The translations under genes were made by a program, and so were the position numbers. Below the pieces are notes generated by a model, which did not search any database, was not told the origin of the DNA, and saw nothing but the letters and a program-made list of their open reading frames with translations. 64,000 bases of DNA from Agrobacterium tumefaciens (GTDB lineage: Bacteria; Pseudomonadota; Alphaproteobacteria; Rhizobiales; Rhizobiaceae), in contig NZ_CP039904.1 in assembly GCF_005221385.1 (NCBI RefSeq), forward strand, positions 1,042,501 to 1,106,500, read 5' to 3'. This document shows, piece by piece, positions 1 through 10,120 of the stretch (positions are counted from its first letter, which is position 1; each line of letters starts with the position of its first letter).

Positions 1-2600
<2,600 letters not shown>

Positions 2601-2832
2601 TGTTCATGTTCATCAAACAAAGTTCGATGACATCATTCTTCTGTCCTGACGCCCGAAGGGCTCCGGACGGGCCGCGCCAAAAGGCGCGACGGACTAGCGT
2701 CCTGTATGGCTGCCACGCTCGATCTCGAGCAAGGCAGGCAAACGGACCAGTCACGGAAAGACGTGTAATTAAGATAAAAAGTGGCAATGCCACCCAGCTT
2801 CTCGAAACAACACTCATGTGAAAACATGATCA

Positions 2833-2980
2833 ATGTTGCGTTTTGCCGACCTGGTGGTTATCGCGGGGCGGCTGCACCCGTTCCCATTCCGAACACGGCC
2901 GTGAAACGCCCCAGCGCCAATGGTACTCCGTCTCAAGACGCGGGAGAGTAGGTCGCTGCCAGGTCTGCAAAACGCAACAT
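2833..2980 (+). other. 5S rRNA processing stem
   Basis: A perfect 14-base inverted repeat (2833-2846 against 2967-2980) brackets the 5S gene. It would pair the precursor ends into a long stalk from which 5S is cut. It is read directly from the sequence; the processing role is inferred by analogy with other rRNA operons. Confidence 0.75.
2848..2965 (+). rRNA. 5S ribosomal RNA
   Basis: About 118 bases with the usual 5S core: GACCTGGTGG at the 5' end pairs with CCAGGTC at the 3' end, and the loop CCCGTTCCCATTCCGAACACG is present around 2877-2897. It lies about 250 bases downstream of the 23S gene in the same orientation, as in rhizobial rrn operons. Ends are good to a few bases because they were set from the closing helix. 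Confidence 0.95.
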
Positions 2981-3020
2981 CAAATCTTCTCAAATCAAAC
3001 TTCGGCCCAGCCGATACAAG

Positions 3021-3044
3021 AGGGCCGCTAATAGCGGCCTTTTG
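3021..3044 (+). terminator. Intrinsic terminator-like hairpin after 5S
   Basis: A 7-bp GC-rich stem (3023-3029 with 3033-3039) with a 3-base loop is followed by TTTT. The position just after 5S suggests that some rrn transcripts end here, although tRNA-fMet follows about 150 bases on and may be reached by readthrough. Confidence 0.7.
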
Positions 3045-3098
3045 TCGTTCCGGGACTTAAAACATAAGGCAAACGCCTCGTGCGTCCCTTACAGGAGA

Positions 3099-3180
3099 CA
3101 AATCGCCTTCGGCAATTTGCTCCGGCAGTAGGCATCACAGCTTCCCTGTGATGCAGTCGCGATAAATCCCATAGGGATTT
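3099..3180 (+). repeat. Three tandem hairpins between 5S and tRNA-fMet
   Basis: Three separate inverted repeats follow one another: 3099-3107 with 3111-3119 (one mismatch), 3132-3140 with 3146-3154 (perfect, 9 bp, 5-base loop) and 3164-3170 with 3174-3180 (perfect, 7 bp, 3-base loop). None is followed by a T-run. They sit in the transcribed spacer 10 bases before the tRNA, so a role in processing or in keeping the spacer folded is plausible but not shown. Confidence 0.6.
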
Positions 3181-3190
3181 ACACTGGTAA

Positions 3191-3267
<77 letters not shown>

Positions 3268-3294
3268 AAATCTTCAAGACTTATCAAACGAATA

Positions 3295-3318
3295 AGCCCT
3301 CCTCATCGGAGGGCTTTT
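3295..3318 (+). terminator. rrn operon terminator
   Basis: An 8-bp stem (3295-3302 with 3308-3315) with a 5-base loop runs into TTTT 28 bases after the tRNA. This is a good intrinsic terminator for the rRNA operon. Confidence 0.85.
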
Positions 3319-3459
3319 GCGTTCTAAGCCCTCAAATGCCTATGCATCATCTGAGTCGTAATCTGTCTCTCTTTCTGTGGCCGATTCAGCCTTTCGAGAT
3401 TGCGATAAATCCGGATTTGGCCATGATGCGCAAATCATCCAACGAAGAAGAAAGCCGCC

Positions 3460-3633
3460 GTGACCGCCGACCCGTTGCAGATACTCAAGACCGTTTACGG
3501 CTATGACACGTTCCGCGGACGCCAGGGCGATATCATCCAGCATGTCATGGCGGGAAACAATGCCTTCGTCCTCATGCCGACGGGCCTTCCTTCAGGTCCG
3601 ATCTTTGCCAGTGGCACCGCGGGGCAGCTCTAG
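3460..3633 (+). pseudogene. recQ: recQ helicase, N-terminal stub cut at the Walker A motif
   Basis: From a GTG at 3460 the frame reads DPLQILKTVYGYDTFRGRQG and then a stretch ending FVLMPTG, which is the conserved start of RecQ DNA helicases including the Q motif. Similarity stops at about 3585, exactly where MPTGGGKS (Walker A) should continue; the frame then runs 16 unrelated codons to a TAG at 3631. Intact RecQ is about 600 residues, so more than 90 percent is missing and ATP binding is lost. This is a deletion or insertion junction next to the rrn operon rather than a working gene. The 140 bases before it hold no other recognisable gene. Confidence 0.85.
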
Positions 3634-3636
3634 GAT

Positions 3637-4641
3637 ATGCCGGATCGAACTCTTTGCCTGACCGCCGTGTTTCTGATGATCGGCTGCTTCGCGTTGATTG
3701 CTTCTAAAGCGGTTGCTGCGCCAAAGCGGGACGATCAAGTCCGTACCGATGTCGGTGGATTCAAGCTCAATAGCGTCCTGGTTGAGACTGGTCGGAAGCC
3801 AGACTTGCCACCAATCGTCTTTATTCATGGCGCCAGCGCCAGCCTTTACGATCCGATGTTCTCGTTTCGGACAAAGCTACAGGAACGGGCCAAGCTGTTG
3901 TTCGTCGATCGCCCGGGTCACGGCAATTCCGACGTCGGTGGTGAGCAGAACATTTTGCCCGACGGTCAAGCCGACTCCATTGCCGCCCTCATGCAGAAGC
4001 GAGGCATCAACCGCGCTATTATTGTCGGTCACTCCTTCGGGGGAGCAATTGCCGCGTCCTTCGCCGTTCGCCATCCGGATATGGTCTTAGGCCTCGTCTT
4101 CCTGTCTCCGGCGGTCTACCCATGGAATAGCGGGATCGCCTGGTACTACGAGGCCGCCAGCGCCCCGATCACAGGCACTCTCTTCAGCACTCTTATCGTG
4201 CCACCTATCGGGCTTATGACGATCAACAATGCCACGAAAGGCGTCTTTGCTCCGAACCCGGTTCCCGCCGACTACATCGACAAGACACGTGCCCTGCAAG
4301 CGCTGCGGCCGCTCGCATTTCGGCACAATGCGAGAGAGGTTGCGGCTTTGAGCGACTGGGCCAGAGCGGCTTCGGTGAATTACCACAAAATCAAAGCGCC
4401 TACGGTCATCATCACTGGTGATACTGATAGTATCGTCTCCCCTGAGGTCCACTCCCGTCATCTCGCCCGCGATATTCTCGGTGCCCGTCTGATCGTCGTG
4501 CACAATCTCGGGCATAAGTCGGATTTCGTCGCCGGCGATCTGGTAATCGCGGCGATCGAGACGGTCGCAGGCCGCAAGTCGAACCTCAACGCCGTGAAAA
4601 GGGATGTCGAGCGGAGGATAGCACGTGACGGCAAGGATTGA
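3637..4641 (+). CDS. Alpha/beta hydrolase, exported or membrane-anchored
   Basis: A 334-residue protein beginning with a hydrophobic segment (residues about 5-28, ending KAVAAP) that can act as a signal peptide or anchor. The hydrolase core follows: FIHGASAS oxyanion region near residue 64, the nucleophile elbow GHSFGG with Ser133, a TGDTDSIVSP acid-loop region near 263 and a candidate catalytic His293 in HNLGHKSDF. The natural substrate cannot be told; lipase, esterase or haloperoxidase-like members share this layout. The start lies 3 bases after the recQ stub's stop, so its native promoter may have been lost or replaced. It overlaps the DoxX-like gene by 17 bases, suggesting translational coupling. 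Confidence 0.85.
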   Translation: MPDRTLCLTAVFLMIGCFALIASKAVAAPKRDDQVRTDVGGFKLNSVLVETGRKPDLPPIVFIHGASASLYDPMFSFRTKLQERAKLLFVDRPGHGNSDVGGEQNILPDGQADSIAALMQKRGINRAIIVGHSFGGAIAASFAVRHPDMVLGLVFLSPAVYPWNSGIAWYYEAASAPITGTLFSTLIVPPIGLMTINNATKGVFAPNPVPADYIDKTRALQALRPLAFRHNAREVAALSDWARAASVNYHKIKAPTVIITGDTDSIVSPEVHSRHLARDILGARLIVVHNLGHKSDFVAGDLVIAAIETVAGRKSNLNAVKRDVERRIARDGKD

Positions 4642-5041
4642 TGTCTGGCAGCGGCGGTGCCAGTGGGGACTATCCAGCCTCTATGGTCTCGCGGGCATTC
4701 TGCATATCGTCCTGCCCAAACCCTTCCTCGGTATCACGCCTGCCTGGGTTCCTGAGCCCGAGGCGGTTATTTTCCTGACCGGTCTGTGTGAGATCGCCGG
4801 CGCCGTCGGACTTCTGGTGCCACGGCTGCGGAAAGCCGCCGGCATTGGCCTGGCGTTCTATGCAATCTGCGTATTCCCGGCCAATATCAAGCATGCCATC
4901 GACAGCCTTGGTGCAGTGACTGTTTCGCCATGGCAATGGTCCTACCATCTCATCCGATTGCCTTTGCAGCCTTGCCTGGTGTGGTTGGCGCTCTTCGCGG
5001 GAAATATCGTCGTTTGGCCATTCAGGCGTGGCGAAAAATAG
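4625..5041 (+). CDS. DoxX-like small membrane protein
   Basis: 138 residues with about four hydrophobic helices and the DoxX-family pattern of a glycine-rich first helix (LYGLAGILHI), a second segment LTGLCEIAGAVGLLVPRLRKAAG and an HxxR-like end (SYHLIRLPLQ). The start is GTG at 4625, supported by GGAGGA nine bases upstream; no in-frame ATG fits better. It overlaps the hydrolase stop by 17 bases, so the two are one transcription unit. DoxX-like proteins are inner-membrane proteins linked to redox or thiol stress in some bacteria; the specific role here is unknown. Confidence 0.8.
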   Translation: MTARIDVWQRRCQWGLSSLYGLAGILHIVLPKPFLGITPAWVPEPEAVIFLTGLCEIAGAVGLLVPRLRKAAGIGLAFYAICVFPANIKHAIDSLGAVTVSPWQWSYHLIRLPLQPCLVWLALFAGNIVVWPFRRGEK

Positions 5042-5060
5042 CTTTGATATCGTCTGACGA

Positions 5061-5230
5061 AATTCGAAAAGTTTCATCGTCGGCGGATGCATCCTGAAGG
5101 CTGGGGAAAGCATGGGCAAGATCACGCTCACCGACGAGATGGGTGGTGTTGCGCACATGACGATCGCCGACGTCAAACAATCCAACGGCGTCATCCATGT
5201 CATCGACAAGGTTCTTTGCCCAAGATGTAG
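5061..5230 (+). pseudogene. Fasciclin (FAS1)-domain protein, C-terminal relic with a frameshift
   Basis: The frame through 5112 reads ITLTDEMGGVAHMTIADV and then QSNGVIHVIDKVL, the highly conserved H2 end of a bacterial FAS1 domain (Nex18-like). Everything upstream of about 5061 is gone. The end is also damaged: the bases GTTCTTTGCCCAAGATGTAG need one extra T to read VLLPKM and stop, the normal family ending, so a single-base deletion near 5214-5217 has destroyed the stop. FAS1 proteins often sit beside ECF sigma/RskA pairs, and one follows at 6299, so this is probably the remnant of a regulon member. Confidence 0.8.
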
Positions 5231-5252
5231 TCCGGGGCCATTCCGTCATCAG

Positions 5253-5287
5253 AAAGGCCGGCGACACTTGAGGTCGCCGGCCTTTTC
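5253..5287. terminator. Bidirectional terminator
   Basis: A perfect 12-bp stem (5254-5265 with 5273-5284), 7-base loop, T-run on the right and A-run on the left. It can end transcription of the fasciclin relic from the left and of the DUF4394 gene from the right. Confidence 0.9.
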
Positions 5288-5314
5288 AGTTTTCGTCGTT
5301 GAACGTCAGCCGAA

Positions 5315-6103
5315 TTACATGTTCGGCAGAACGGCGATGTCGCGCACTTCGTTGTCGAGCCCCGTGATCGGGCCGACTTCGCTTGCCGCGCCAGTTTCGA
5401 GGTTGACCGTGTAGAGCGTCTTGGATGCGGCGAGATACGCCACGTTCTTGCCGTCCGCCATGCCCTGAATATCAAAGGCATAGGCCGCGGGCTTGTCTTT
5501 GAGGCCGAGTTTGCCGATTGCTTTCAGCGTGCCGTCATTCGGCTTGGTCTGCTGGATCAGCGCGCCGATCGTGGCATCGATATTATACATGGCAGTCTTT
5601 TCAGGCTTGCCGACGGAGTTTGTATAGGCAGCAGCGACGATGTTCGGGGTCTCGCCCTTGTGCATGTCACCCTCCTCGAAGGCAAGCACACCGTCAACCG
5701 TCACCGCGCCCGTATCCGGATGGACGCGATGGTTGGTCGTTCCGGTCATGAAGCGCAGGCGATCGGCCATAGGGTTGAAGTCGACCACGACAGGGGCTTG
5801 CGTCATGGTCAGCATTTTGTCCATCTTGGCGACGTCGGTGGCGGCGCCTGTTTCGAGATTGATCGAGACGATGCGATGATCCGGGGTGACGCCGATCACC
5901 GTCTTGTTGCCGGGGCGGAAGTCGATGCCTGCAAGCTTGTCGACGCCAGTCACGTCCATCTTTTTCGTCACCGCCGGTTTCTCCGTATCGAAGATGACGA
6001 GTGTCTTGTCGCCGGTCAGGCCGAGGACGGGGGCCGCGAATGCGGCCGATGCCACTGTGATGGAAGCAGCGGAGGCAATCAGTGCGAAACGAATGATCTT
6101 CAT
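5315..6103 (-). CDS. DUF4394 domain periplasmic protein
   Basis: 262 residues from an ATG at 6103 (preceded by a GGGAGAAAG ribosome site), with a Sec signal peptide ending around AAFAAP. The body repeats beta-propeller-like blades: LGLTGDKTLVIFDT, GIDFRPGNKTVIGVT, VDFNPMADRLRFM, AYAFDIQGM and TLYTVNLETGAASEV. These are hallmarks of DUF4394, a family of unknown function often found beside ECF sigma factors. A longer frame runs upstream to 6232 but lacks signal-peptide sense. It is divergent from the sigma/anti-sigma pair and shares a 195-base promoter region with it, which suggests that it belongs to the regulon of that sigma factor. Confidence 0.85.
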   Translation of the reverse strand: MKIIRFALIASAASITVASAAFAAPVLGLTGDKTLVIFDTEKPAVTKKMDVTGVDKLAGIDFRPGNKTVIGVTPDHRIVSINLETGAATDVAKMDKMLTMTQAPVVVDFNPMADRLRFMTGTTNHRVHPDTGAVTVDGVLAFEEGDMHKGETPNIVAAAYTNSVGKPEKTAMYNIDATIGALIQQTKPNDGTLKAIGKLGLKDKPAAYAFDIQGMADGKNVAYLAASKTLYTVNLETGAASEVGPITGLDNEVRDIAVLPNM

Positions 6104-6192
6104 GTCTTTCTCCCGTGTTGAACCGTTCGGAAGTCGTGTAGCGCTCGGCTCTCGACGCTTCCTGAACTGAAGACACGCCAGCCATGCCGTTT

Positions 6193-6246
6193 GGATGCAG
6201 CCTGCGAAAAAATAATTTCGGCTTGCATCCATTCGTTGATTCGGCG
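6193..6246. promoter_or_regulatory. Divergent pair of candidate ECF-sigma promoters
   Basis: The hexamer GCATCC occurs once on each strand in the gap between the divergent DUF4394 and sigma genes: 6225-6230 on plus and 6193-6198 on minus. Each is followed, after 14 or 15 bases, by a similar CGKGTM block (CGGGTA at 6245-6250 on plus, CGTGTC on minus). A shared -35/-10 pair facing each gene is what an autoregulating ECF sigma factor would use. This is a pattern match by eye, not a tested promoter. Confidence 0.4.
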
Positions 6247-6298
6247 GGTATAGTTTTCAAAGCCGACAGTCTTCTTCGTCGGTGTTGGGAGAAGATAG

Positions 6299-6850
6299 AT
6301 GCTGATGGGCTCTAGGCCGGACGATCTCGATACGGCACTTGCTGCCTGTGCCAAGGGTGATCGCAATGCGCTTCGCTTGATCTTTGATCGGGAGGCGGGA
6401 CGCCTGATAGCGGTCGCCGAGCGCATTGTCCGGCGTCGCGAGCTTGCCGAAGAGGTGGTGCAGGACGCCTTCATCCGGATATGGACCCATGCGCATCAGT
6501 ACAAGGCCGATCGCGGCTCCGCCCGAGGCTGGATTTATGCCATTGTCCGCAACCGGGCACTTAATCTCCTGCGGGATGGAAAGCGCGAGCACACAGTCGA
6601 GGAAGTGGAGGCCCTGCGCGAAAGCGAGCAGGCGGATGAGGTCATGGCGGCATGGCACAGGCTGGACCGCAGTTCGCGGCTCTACGATTGCCTTGGCGGA
6701 CTCGACGAGAGTAAGCGGAGCGGCATTCTTATGGCCTATATCGGCGGCTACTCGCATGGCGAGATCGCCGGGAGGCTGCGCATTCCGCTCGGTACGACGA
6801 AATCCTGGATCAGGCGTGGCCTTGCAGCTCTCCGGGAGTGCATGGCATGA
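6299..6850 (+). CDS. ECF-type RNA polymerase sigma-70 factor (first pair)
   Basis: 183 residues. Sigma region 2 covers about residues 25-90 (LIFDREAGRLIAVAERIV, then ELAEEVVQDAFIRIWTHA and ARGWIYAIVRNRALNLLR). Region 4 covers about 130-180 with the helix-turn-helix YSHGEIAGRLRIPLGTTKSW. The region 1.1 and 3 domains are absent, as in ECF factors. GGGAGAAG stands seven bases before the ATG. Its stop overlaps the start of the anti-sigma gene as ATGA. It is expected to direct its own operon and the divergent DUF4394 gene under a stress signal that cannot be read from sequence. Confidence 0.92.
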   Translation: MLMGSRPDDLDTALAACAKGDRNALRLIFDREAGRLIAVAERIVRRRELAEEVVQDAFIRIWTHAHQYKADRGSARGWIYAIVRNRALNLLRDGKREHTVEEVEALRESEQADEVMAAWHRLDRSSRLYDCLGGLDESKRSGILMAYIGGYSHGEIAGRLRIPLGTTKSWIRRGLAALRECMA

Positions 6851-7551
6851 CCTACGATCGTAAGGATATCCCTGCTATTGCCGATGAATATGTCCTGGGC
6901 CTGATAGAGGCCGGGGATGTTGACGAGGTTGAGGCTGCCATGGAACGCGATGCTGAACTGCGCGCCGCAATTGCTGCCAGCCGCGAGCGCTTCCTGCCAC
7001 TCGACATGAGCGTGGCACCCGCTATCGTCACCGAGCAGCTTTGGCAGCGCATCGAAGCGGCCTTGCCGGTCCAGGATCAACCCGGTGTTATGCCTCTGAT
7101 CTCAAATGCCAATGACAACCGTAGAAGCGGTTGGCGAATGGTCGCGATCTCGGCCGTCGCCGCCACCTTTTTGCTCGCGATAGGGCTTGCCTACAGCCTG
7201 ACCCGGACGGTGGAACCGCTTGTCGTCGCGGTTCTAATCAATGATGCTGGGGAGGTGCAGGCGGTCGTCGAAGATTTCGGCAACGCGCAGGCGACGATCC
7301 GTATGCTGGCCGATTTCAACATCCCCGGGGACAAGACGATCCAGGTTTGGACCCTGCCGTCCAAAGACACAGGGCCCGTATCGCTTGGCCTGATCGACGG
7401 TGCGCGCTCGGCGCATCTGGCTGTTCCGGAATTGCCAACACCAAGGGGGGACCAGCTCTACGAGATCACCCTGGAAGACGCTGGCGGATCTCCAACCGGG
7501 CGTCCGACCGGACCGATCCTCGCTAAGGGCCTCGCGAAGTTGCTGCGATAA
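6847..7551 (+). CDS. RskA-type membrane anti-sigma factor (first pair)
   Basis: 234 residues when begun at the ATG of the ATGA overlap at 6847; an in-frame ATG nine bases earlier is possible. The N-terminal ~80 residues form the anti-sigma domain (DEYVLGLIEAGDVDEVEAAM), followed by one membrane helix at about residues 98-118 and a periplasmic RskA C-terminal domain ending with the family's GGSPTGRPTGPILAKG. No zinc-binding His-x3-Cys-x2-Cys is present, so it is not a ZAS-type factor. It should hold the upstream sigma factor at the membrane until released by proteolysis or a conformational signal. Confidence 0.88.
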   Translation: MTYDRKDIPAIADEYVLGLIEAGDVDEVEAAMERDAELRAAIAASRERFLPLDMSVAPAIVTEQLWQRIEAALPVQDQPGVMPLISNANDNRRSGWRMVAISAVAATFLLAIGLAYSLTRTVEPLVVAVLINDAGEVQAVVEDFGNAQATIRMLADFNIPGDKTIQVWTLPSKDTGPVSLGLIDGARSAHLAVPELPTPRGDQLYEITLEDAGGSPTGRPTGPILAKGLAKLLR

Positions 7552-7610
7552 CAATCGCGCCAGATATCTCCGTTTCGGTGCTTGTATGGTAGCTCAATAT
7601 TTTGATGATG

Positions 7611-7639
7611 TGAGTTATAGAAAGGCTGGCTATAACTCA
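7611..7639. terminator. Perfect inverted repeat between convergent genes
   Basis: TGAGTTATAG (7611-7620) is matched exactly by its complement at 7630-7639 around a 9-base loop. It lies between the convergent anti-sigma and alcohol dehydrogenase genes. There is no T-run, so it could be a weak bidirectional terminator or simply an mRNA end-protecting hairpin. Confidence 0.45.
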
Positions 7640-7661
7640 TGTGACGTGTGCACTGGCCTGC

Positions 7662-8816
7662 TTACCAGGCAACCTCGTAGATACTGGCGGCATCCGATAG
7701 CGACATGGTACGCGGGTTATTGACCAGCAGGCGGGTCTGCTCCATCGCACTTTCCGCGAGCAGAGGAATTCCCTCCTTTGGAATTCCGACATGCCTCAGC
7801 CTTACGGGAAGATTAAGGCGCACTGGCAGCATCGTTAGTCCGTCGATGAAACCGGAGAGCCGTCCGTTCTGATCGGCAGGCTCAAGGTGAGGAAAGAGAC
7901 ACGGTGCCAGTTCCGCGTAGGCATCACCACACACCGTCGCGTTGAAGCGCAAGACGTGCGGCAGTACCAGACTGTTGGAAAGACCGTGGGGAACGCCGTA
8001 GCGGCCTCCGATCGGATAGGCGAGAGCATGAACGGCAGCGACAGGCGAATTGGCAAAGGCCTGCCCCGCCAACATTGCACCCAGCAGCATCGACTGTCTG
8101 GCGGCAAGGTCGGTTCCATCCTCGACGGCGATCGCGATATTCGCTCCGAGAAGCCGCAGGGCTTCTTTGGCAAGGGCACGGGAAACGGGATTGTTGTTTG
8201 CACTGGCGGACGTGAAGGCCTCGATGGCGTGGACCATTGCGTCAATTCCCGTCGCCGCGGTCACGGCGGGAGGAAGTCCGATGGTCAGGTTCGCGTCGAG
8301 AAGCGCCACGTCTGGCAGAAGTACGGGTGATACTACGCCCTTTTTCTGGTGTTCGCCCGTGGTGATGATCGAAATCGGCGTGACTTCCGATCCGGTACCG
8401 GCCGTTGTCGGCACGAGCACCAGCGGCAGACGCTCCCCCGTCACCTTGCCAACGCCGTAGATAGTGTCGAGCGCTTCGCCGCTTTTGGCAATGAGCGCCA
8501 CAAGCTTTGCGACATCGAGCGACGAGCCGCCGCCGATGCCCAGCACACCGGTTGCGCCAAACGTCACCGCCTGTGCCGCAGCCGCATGGATGATGGCTTC
8601 CGGTGGATCAGCGACAACACCGGTGAAGATTGATGTTTCGGCGCCGGCTTCTGTAAGACTGGCAAGCGCCGGCTGAACGAGCCCCGCCTTGACGACCCCA
8701 TCGTCCGAAATCACCAGAACGCGCGGACCGAGCATGCTCCTCAGCTCCGAAAGCTTTGCGATACAGCCCGGTCCCGCAATGATCTGCGGGACGGTTGCGA
8801 ATGTGAATGTGGACAT
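7662..8816 (-). CDS. Iron-containing (group III) alcohol dehydrogenase
   Basis: 384 residues, the usual family length. The NAD-binding signature GIGGGSSLDVAKLVAL lies near residue 95 and TTAGTGSEVTPISII near 140. Metal ligands are visible in GIDAMVHAIEAFTS (Asp and His) and AAVHALAYPIGGRYGVPHGLSN (two His). It oxidises or reduces a primary alcohol/aldehyde or a related keto compound with NAD(P); maleylacetate-reductase-like activity is an alternative. Upstream on the same strand, 12 bases before its start, is the broken end of a carbon-nitrogen hydrolase gene, so it was probably the second gene of an operon whose head has been lost. Confidence 0.88.
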   Translation of the reverse strand: MSTFTFATVPQIIAGPGCIAKLSELRSMLGPRVLVISDDGVVKAGLVQPALASLTEAGAETSIFTGVVADPPEAIIHAAAAQAVTFGATGVLGIGGGSSLDVAKLVALIAKSGEALDTIYGVGKVTGERLPLVLVPTTAGTGSEVTPISIITTGEHQKKGVVSPVLLPDVALLDANLTIGLPPAVTAATGIDAMVHAIEAFTSASANNNPVSRALAKEALRLLGANIAIAVEDGTDLAARQSMLLGAMLAGQAFANSPVAAVHALAYPIGGRYGVPHGLSNSLVLPHVLRFNATVCGDAYAELAPCLFPHLEPADQNGRLSGFIDGLTMLPVRLNLPVRLRHVGIPKEGIPLLAESAMEQTRLLVNNPRTMSLSDAASIYEVAW

Positions 8817-8828
8817 CCTGCCGACCTT

Positions 8829-9090
8829 TTACTGATGCCATTTGACGAGAGGCTGATAATGATGCGGCTGACGCATGACAACAAGGTCTTTTCGCCGGAC
8901 GATGTTCGTTGGATAGGGTGTATCGAGATTGGTGGTGTCGACGGTCGCACCGGCAATCCCTTCCGCGTCCGGTATCACCGATTCCTGACGCGGAAAGGCA
9001 AAGGAGTCCGGCCCGAACACGGCACTCTTGCCCAGATATCTCCGTGGCTCATCAAGTACATTGGCGAAGGCGAAATAGACGTTGTTCTCG
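8829..9090 (-). pseudogene. Carbon-nitrogen hydrolase (nitrilase family), C-terminal relic
   Basis: Reading minus from about 9090 the frame runs NNVYFAFANVLDEPRRYLG, then SAVFGPDSFAFPRQE, GIAGATVDTTNLDT, and ends RRKDLVVMRQPHHYQPLVKWHQ before a stop at 8829. This is the C-terminal third of a nitrilase/amidase-family protein (the ENNVY...AN segment and the final RRP.HY.PL motif). The catalytic Glu-Lys-Cys portion is missing because the homology stops near 9090. The remaining part has no stop codons, so the break is recent or selection on the downstream dehydrogenase keeps the reading frame quiet. Confidence 0.75.
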
Positions 9091-9149
9091 CCGCAGCGGG
9101 GTCTTTTCTCGGGTCTTCTGGATGTGGCGGGTCTGCTGGGCCCGGCATT

Positions 9150-9339
9150 GGTGCATTCGGCGATAACACTGCCGTCGCACGACGGCTCAGAACCGGCATA
9201 GTGCGCCTCAACAGCTCCGCCTGGGATGGGGGCCGCCCCCTTCGGCGGCTACAAGTAGTCGGGCAACGGTCGGGAATATGGCAAGTTCGGTCTGCAGGAG
9301 TTCACCGAAATAAAGGGCATCGTCGGCTTCGGAGACTGA
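9150..9339 (+). pseudogene. Aldehyde dehydrogenase, C-terminal relic with frameshifts
   Basis: Three frames on the plus strand join into a typical ALDH end: FGDNTAVARRLRTGIVRLN, then SAWDGG, then FGGYKXSGNGREYGKFGLQ and EFTEIKGIVGFGD with a TGA at 9337. At least two frame changes are needed (near 9225-9260). The catalytic Cys and Glu regions are absent. The relic points toward the nitrilase-family relic's broken end, so the interval 9090-9150 is a join between two unrelated truncated genes in opposite orientation. The 70 bases that follow, to the anti-sigma gene, hold nothing recognised. Confidence 0.75.
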
Positions 9340-9409
9340 CCGTTACGACCCATCTCGCATCGTGACGCGTTCATCGGGACTCGCCTCGAAATCGGGAAGC
9401 TTCGGATCT

Positions 9410-10120
9410 TCATCCCCATCGCGCCGTGCCGACGGCGATAACAGGGCCGGTTGCCTGACCAGTCGGCGAGCCGCCGAAAGGTTCGACGCTGATCGCGAAG
9501 ATGGTGCCTTCGGTGATGCTGTTGCGCATGTCTGCGGGGATTATAAGATCGCCATTCGTGCCGGGCTGGAAGACGCCGAGCGAGCGGGTCTTGCCGCCGT
9601 CCAGCACCAGCCACAGTTCCAGCGATTTTTCGTCGGTCTTACCGGTTGCAACAGGCACAATGCGCATCCGTCCGGATTCCGCATCGTAGGAGGCGAGGAG
9701 ATTAACCTGGCTGTCGGTCGTTGCAAGTTCGGCTACCAGCGGGGTGGCGCCCTGCCACTTTTCGGGGAAGGCGGCGTAAACGATGGCGGCCACGGCGGTT
9801 GCGCTGGTAACAACCGAGATCCAGCGCCAGAAGGACGCGGAATTCCAGAGGCTGCCATTGGTACTGGCGGTCCTGCTGCCGAACAGGCGTTCTTCGATAC
9901 GCGCAAGAACAGCAGCGCTCGGTGCCTGCTCCTGGTAATCGGCATTGAAGTCGGAAAAATCCGCCTCCCAACGCTGCACCAGCTGTGCGAAGGCCTCGTC
10001 GTCCTGCAGGCGTCGTTCCAGTTCACGGCGCTTTTCGAGCGGCAGGACGCCCAGGACATATTCACCGGCGAGGATGTCGTCTCGCGAATGCTTGCCACCG
10101 CTCTGTTCGCCCGTCGTCAT
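9410..10120 (-). CDS. RskA-type membrane anti-sigma factor (second pair)
   Basis: 236 residues from the ATG that overlaps the sigma stop as ATGA (10120); an in-frame ATG 12 bases upstream exists. The N-terminal part carries DDILAGEYVLGVLPLEKRRE, typical of RskA-like anti-sigma domains. One membrane helix lies near residues 90-112 (WISVVTSATAVAAIVYAAF). The periplasmic domain ends with GGSPTGQATGPVIAVG. It is a clear paralogue in architecture of the protein at 6847, but the two differ in sequence, so they were probably not made by a recent local duplication. Confidence 0.87.
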   Translation of the reverse strand: MTTGEQSGGKHSRDDILAGEYVLGVLPLEKRRELERRLQDDEAFAQLVQRWEADFSDFNADYQEQAPSAAVLARIEERLFGSRTASTNGSLWNSASFWRWISVVTSATAVAAIVYAAFPEKWQGATPLVAELATTDSQVNLLASYDAESGRMRIVPVATGKTDEKSLELWLVLDGGKTRSLGVFQPGTNGDLIIPADMRNSITEGTIFAISVEPFGGSPTGQATGPVIAVGTARWG

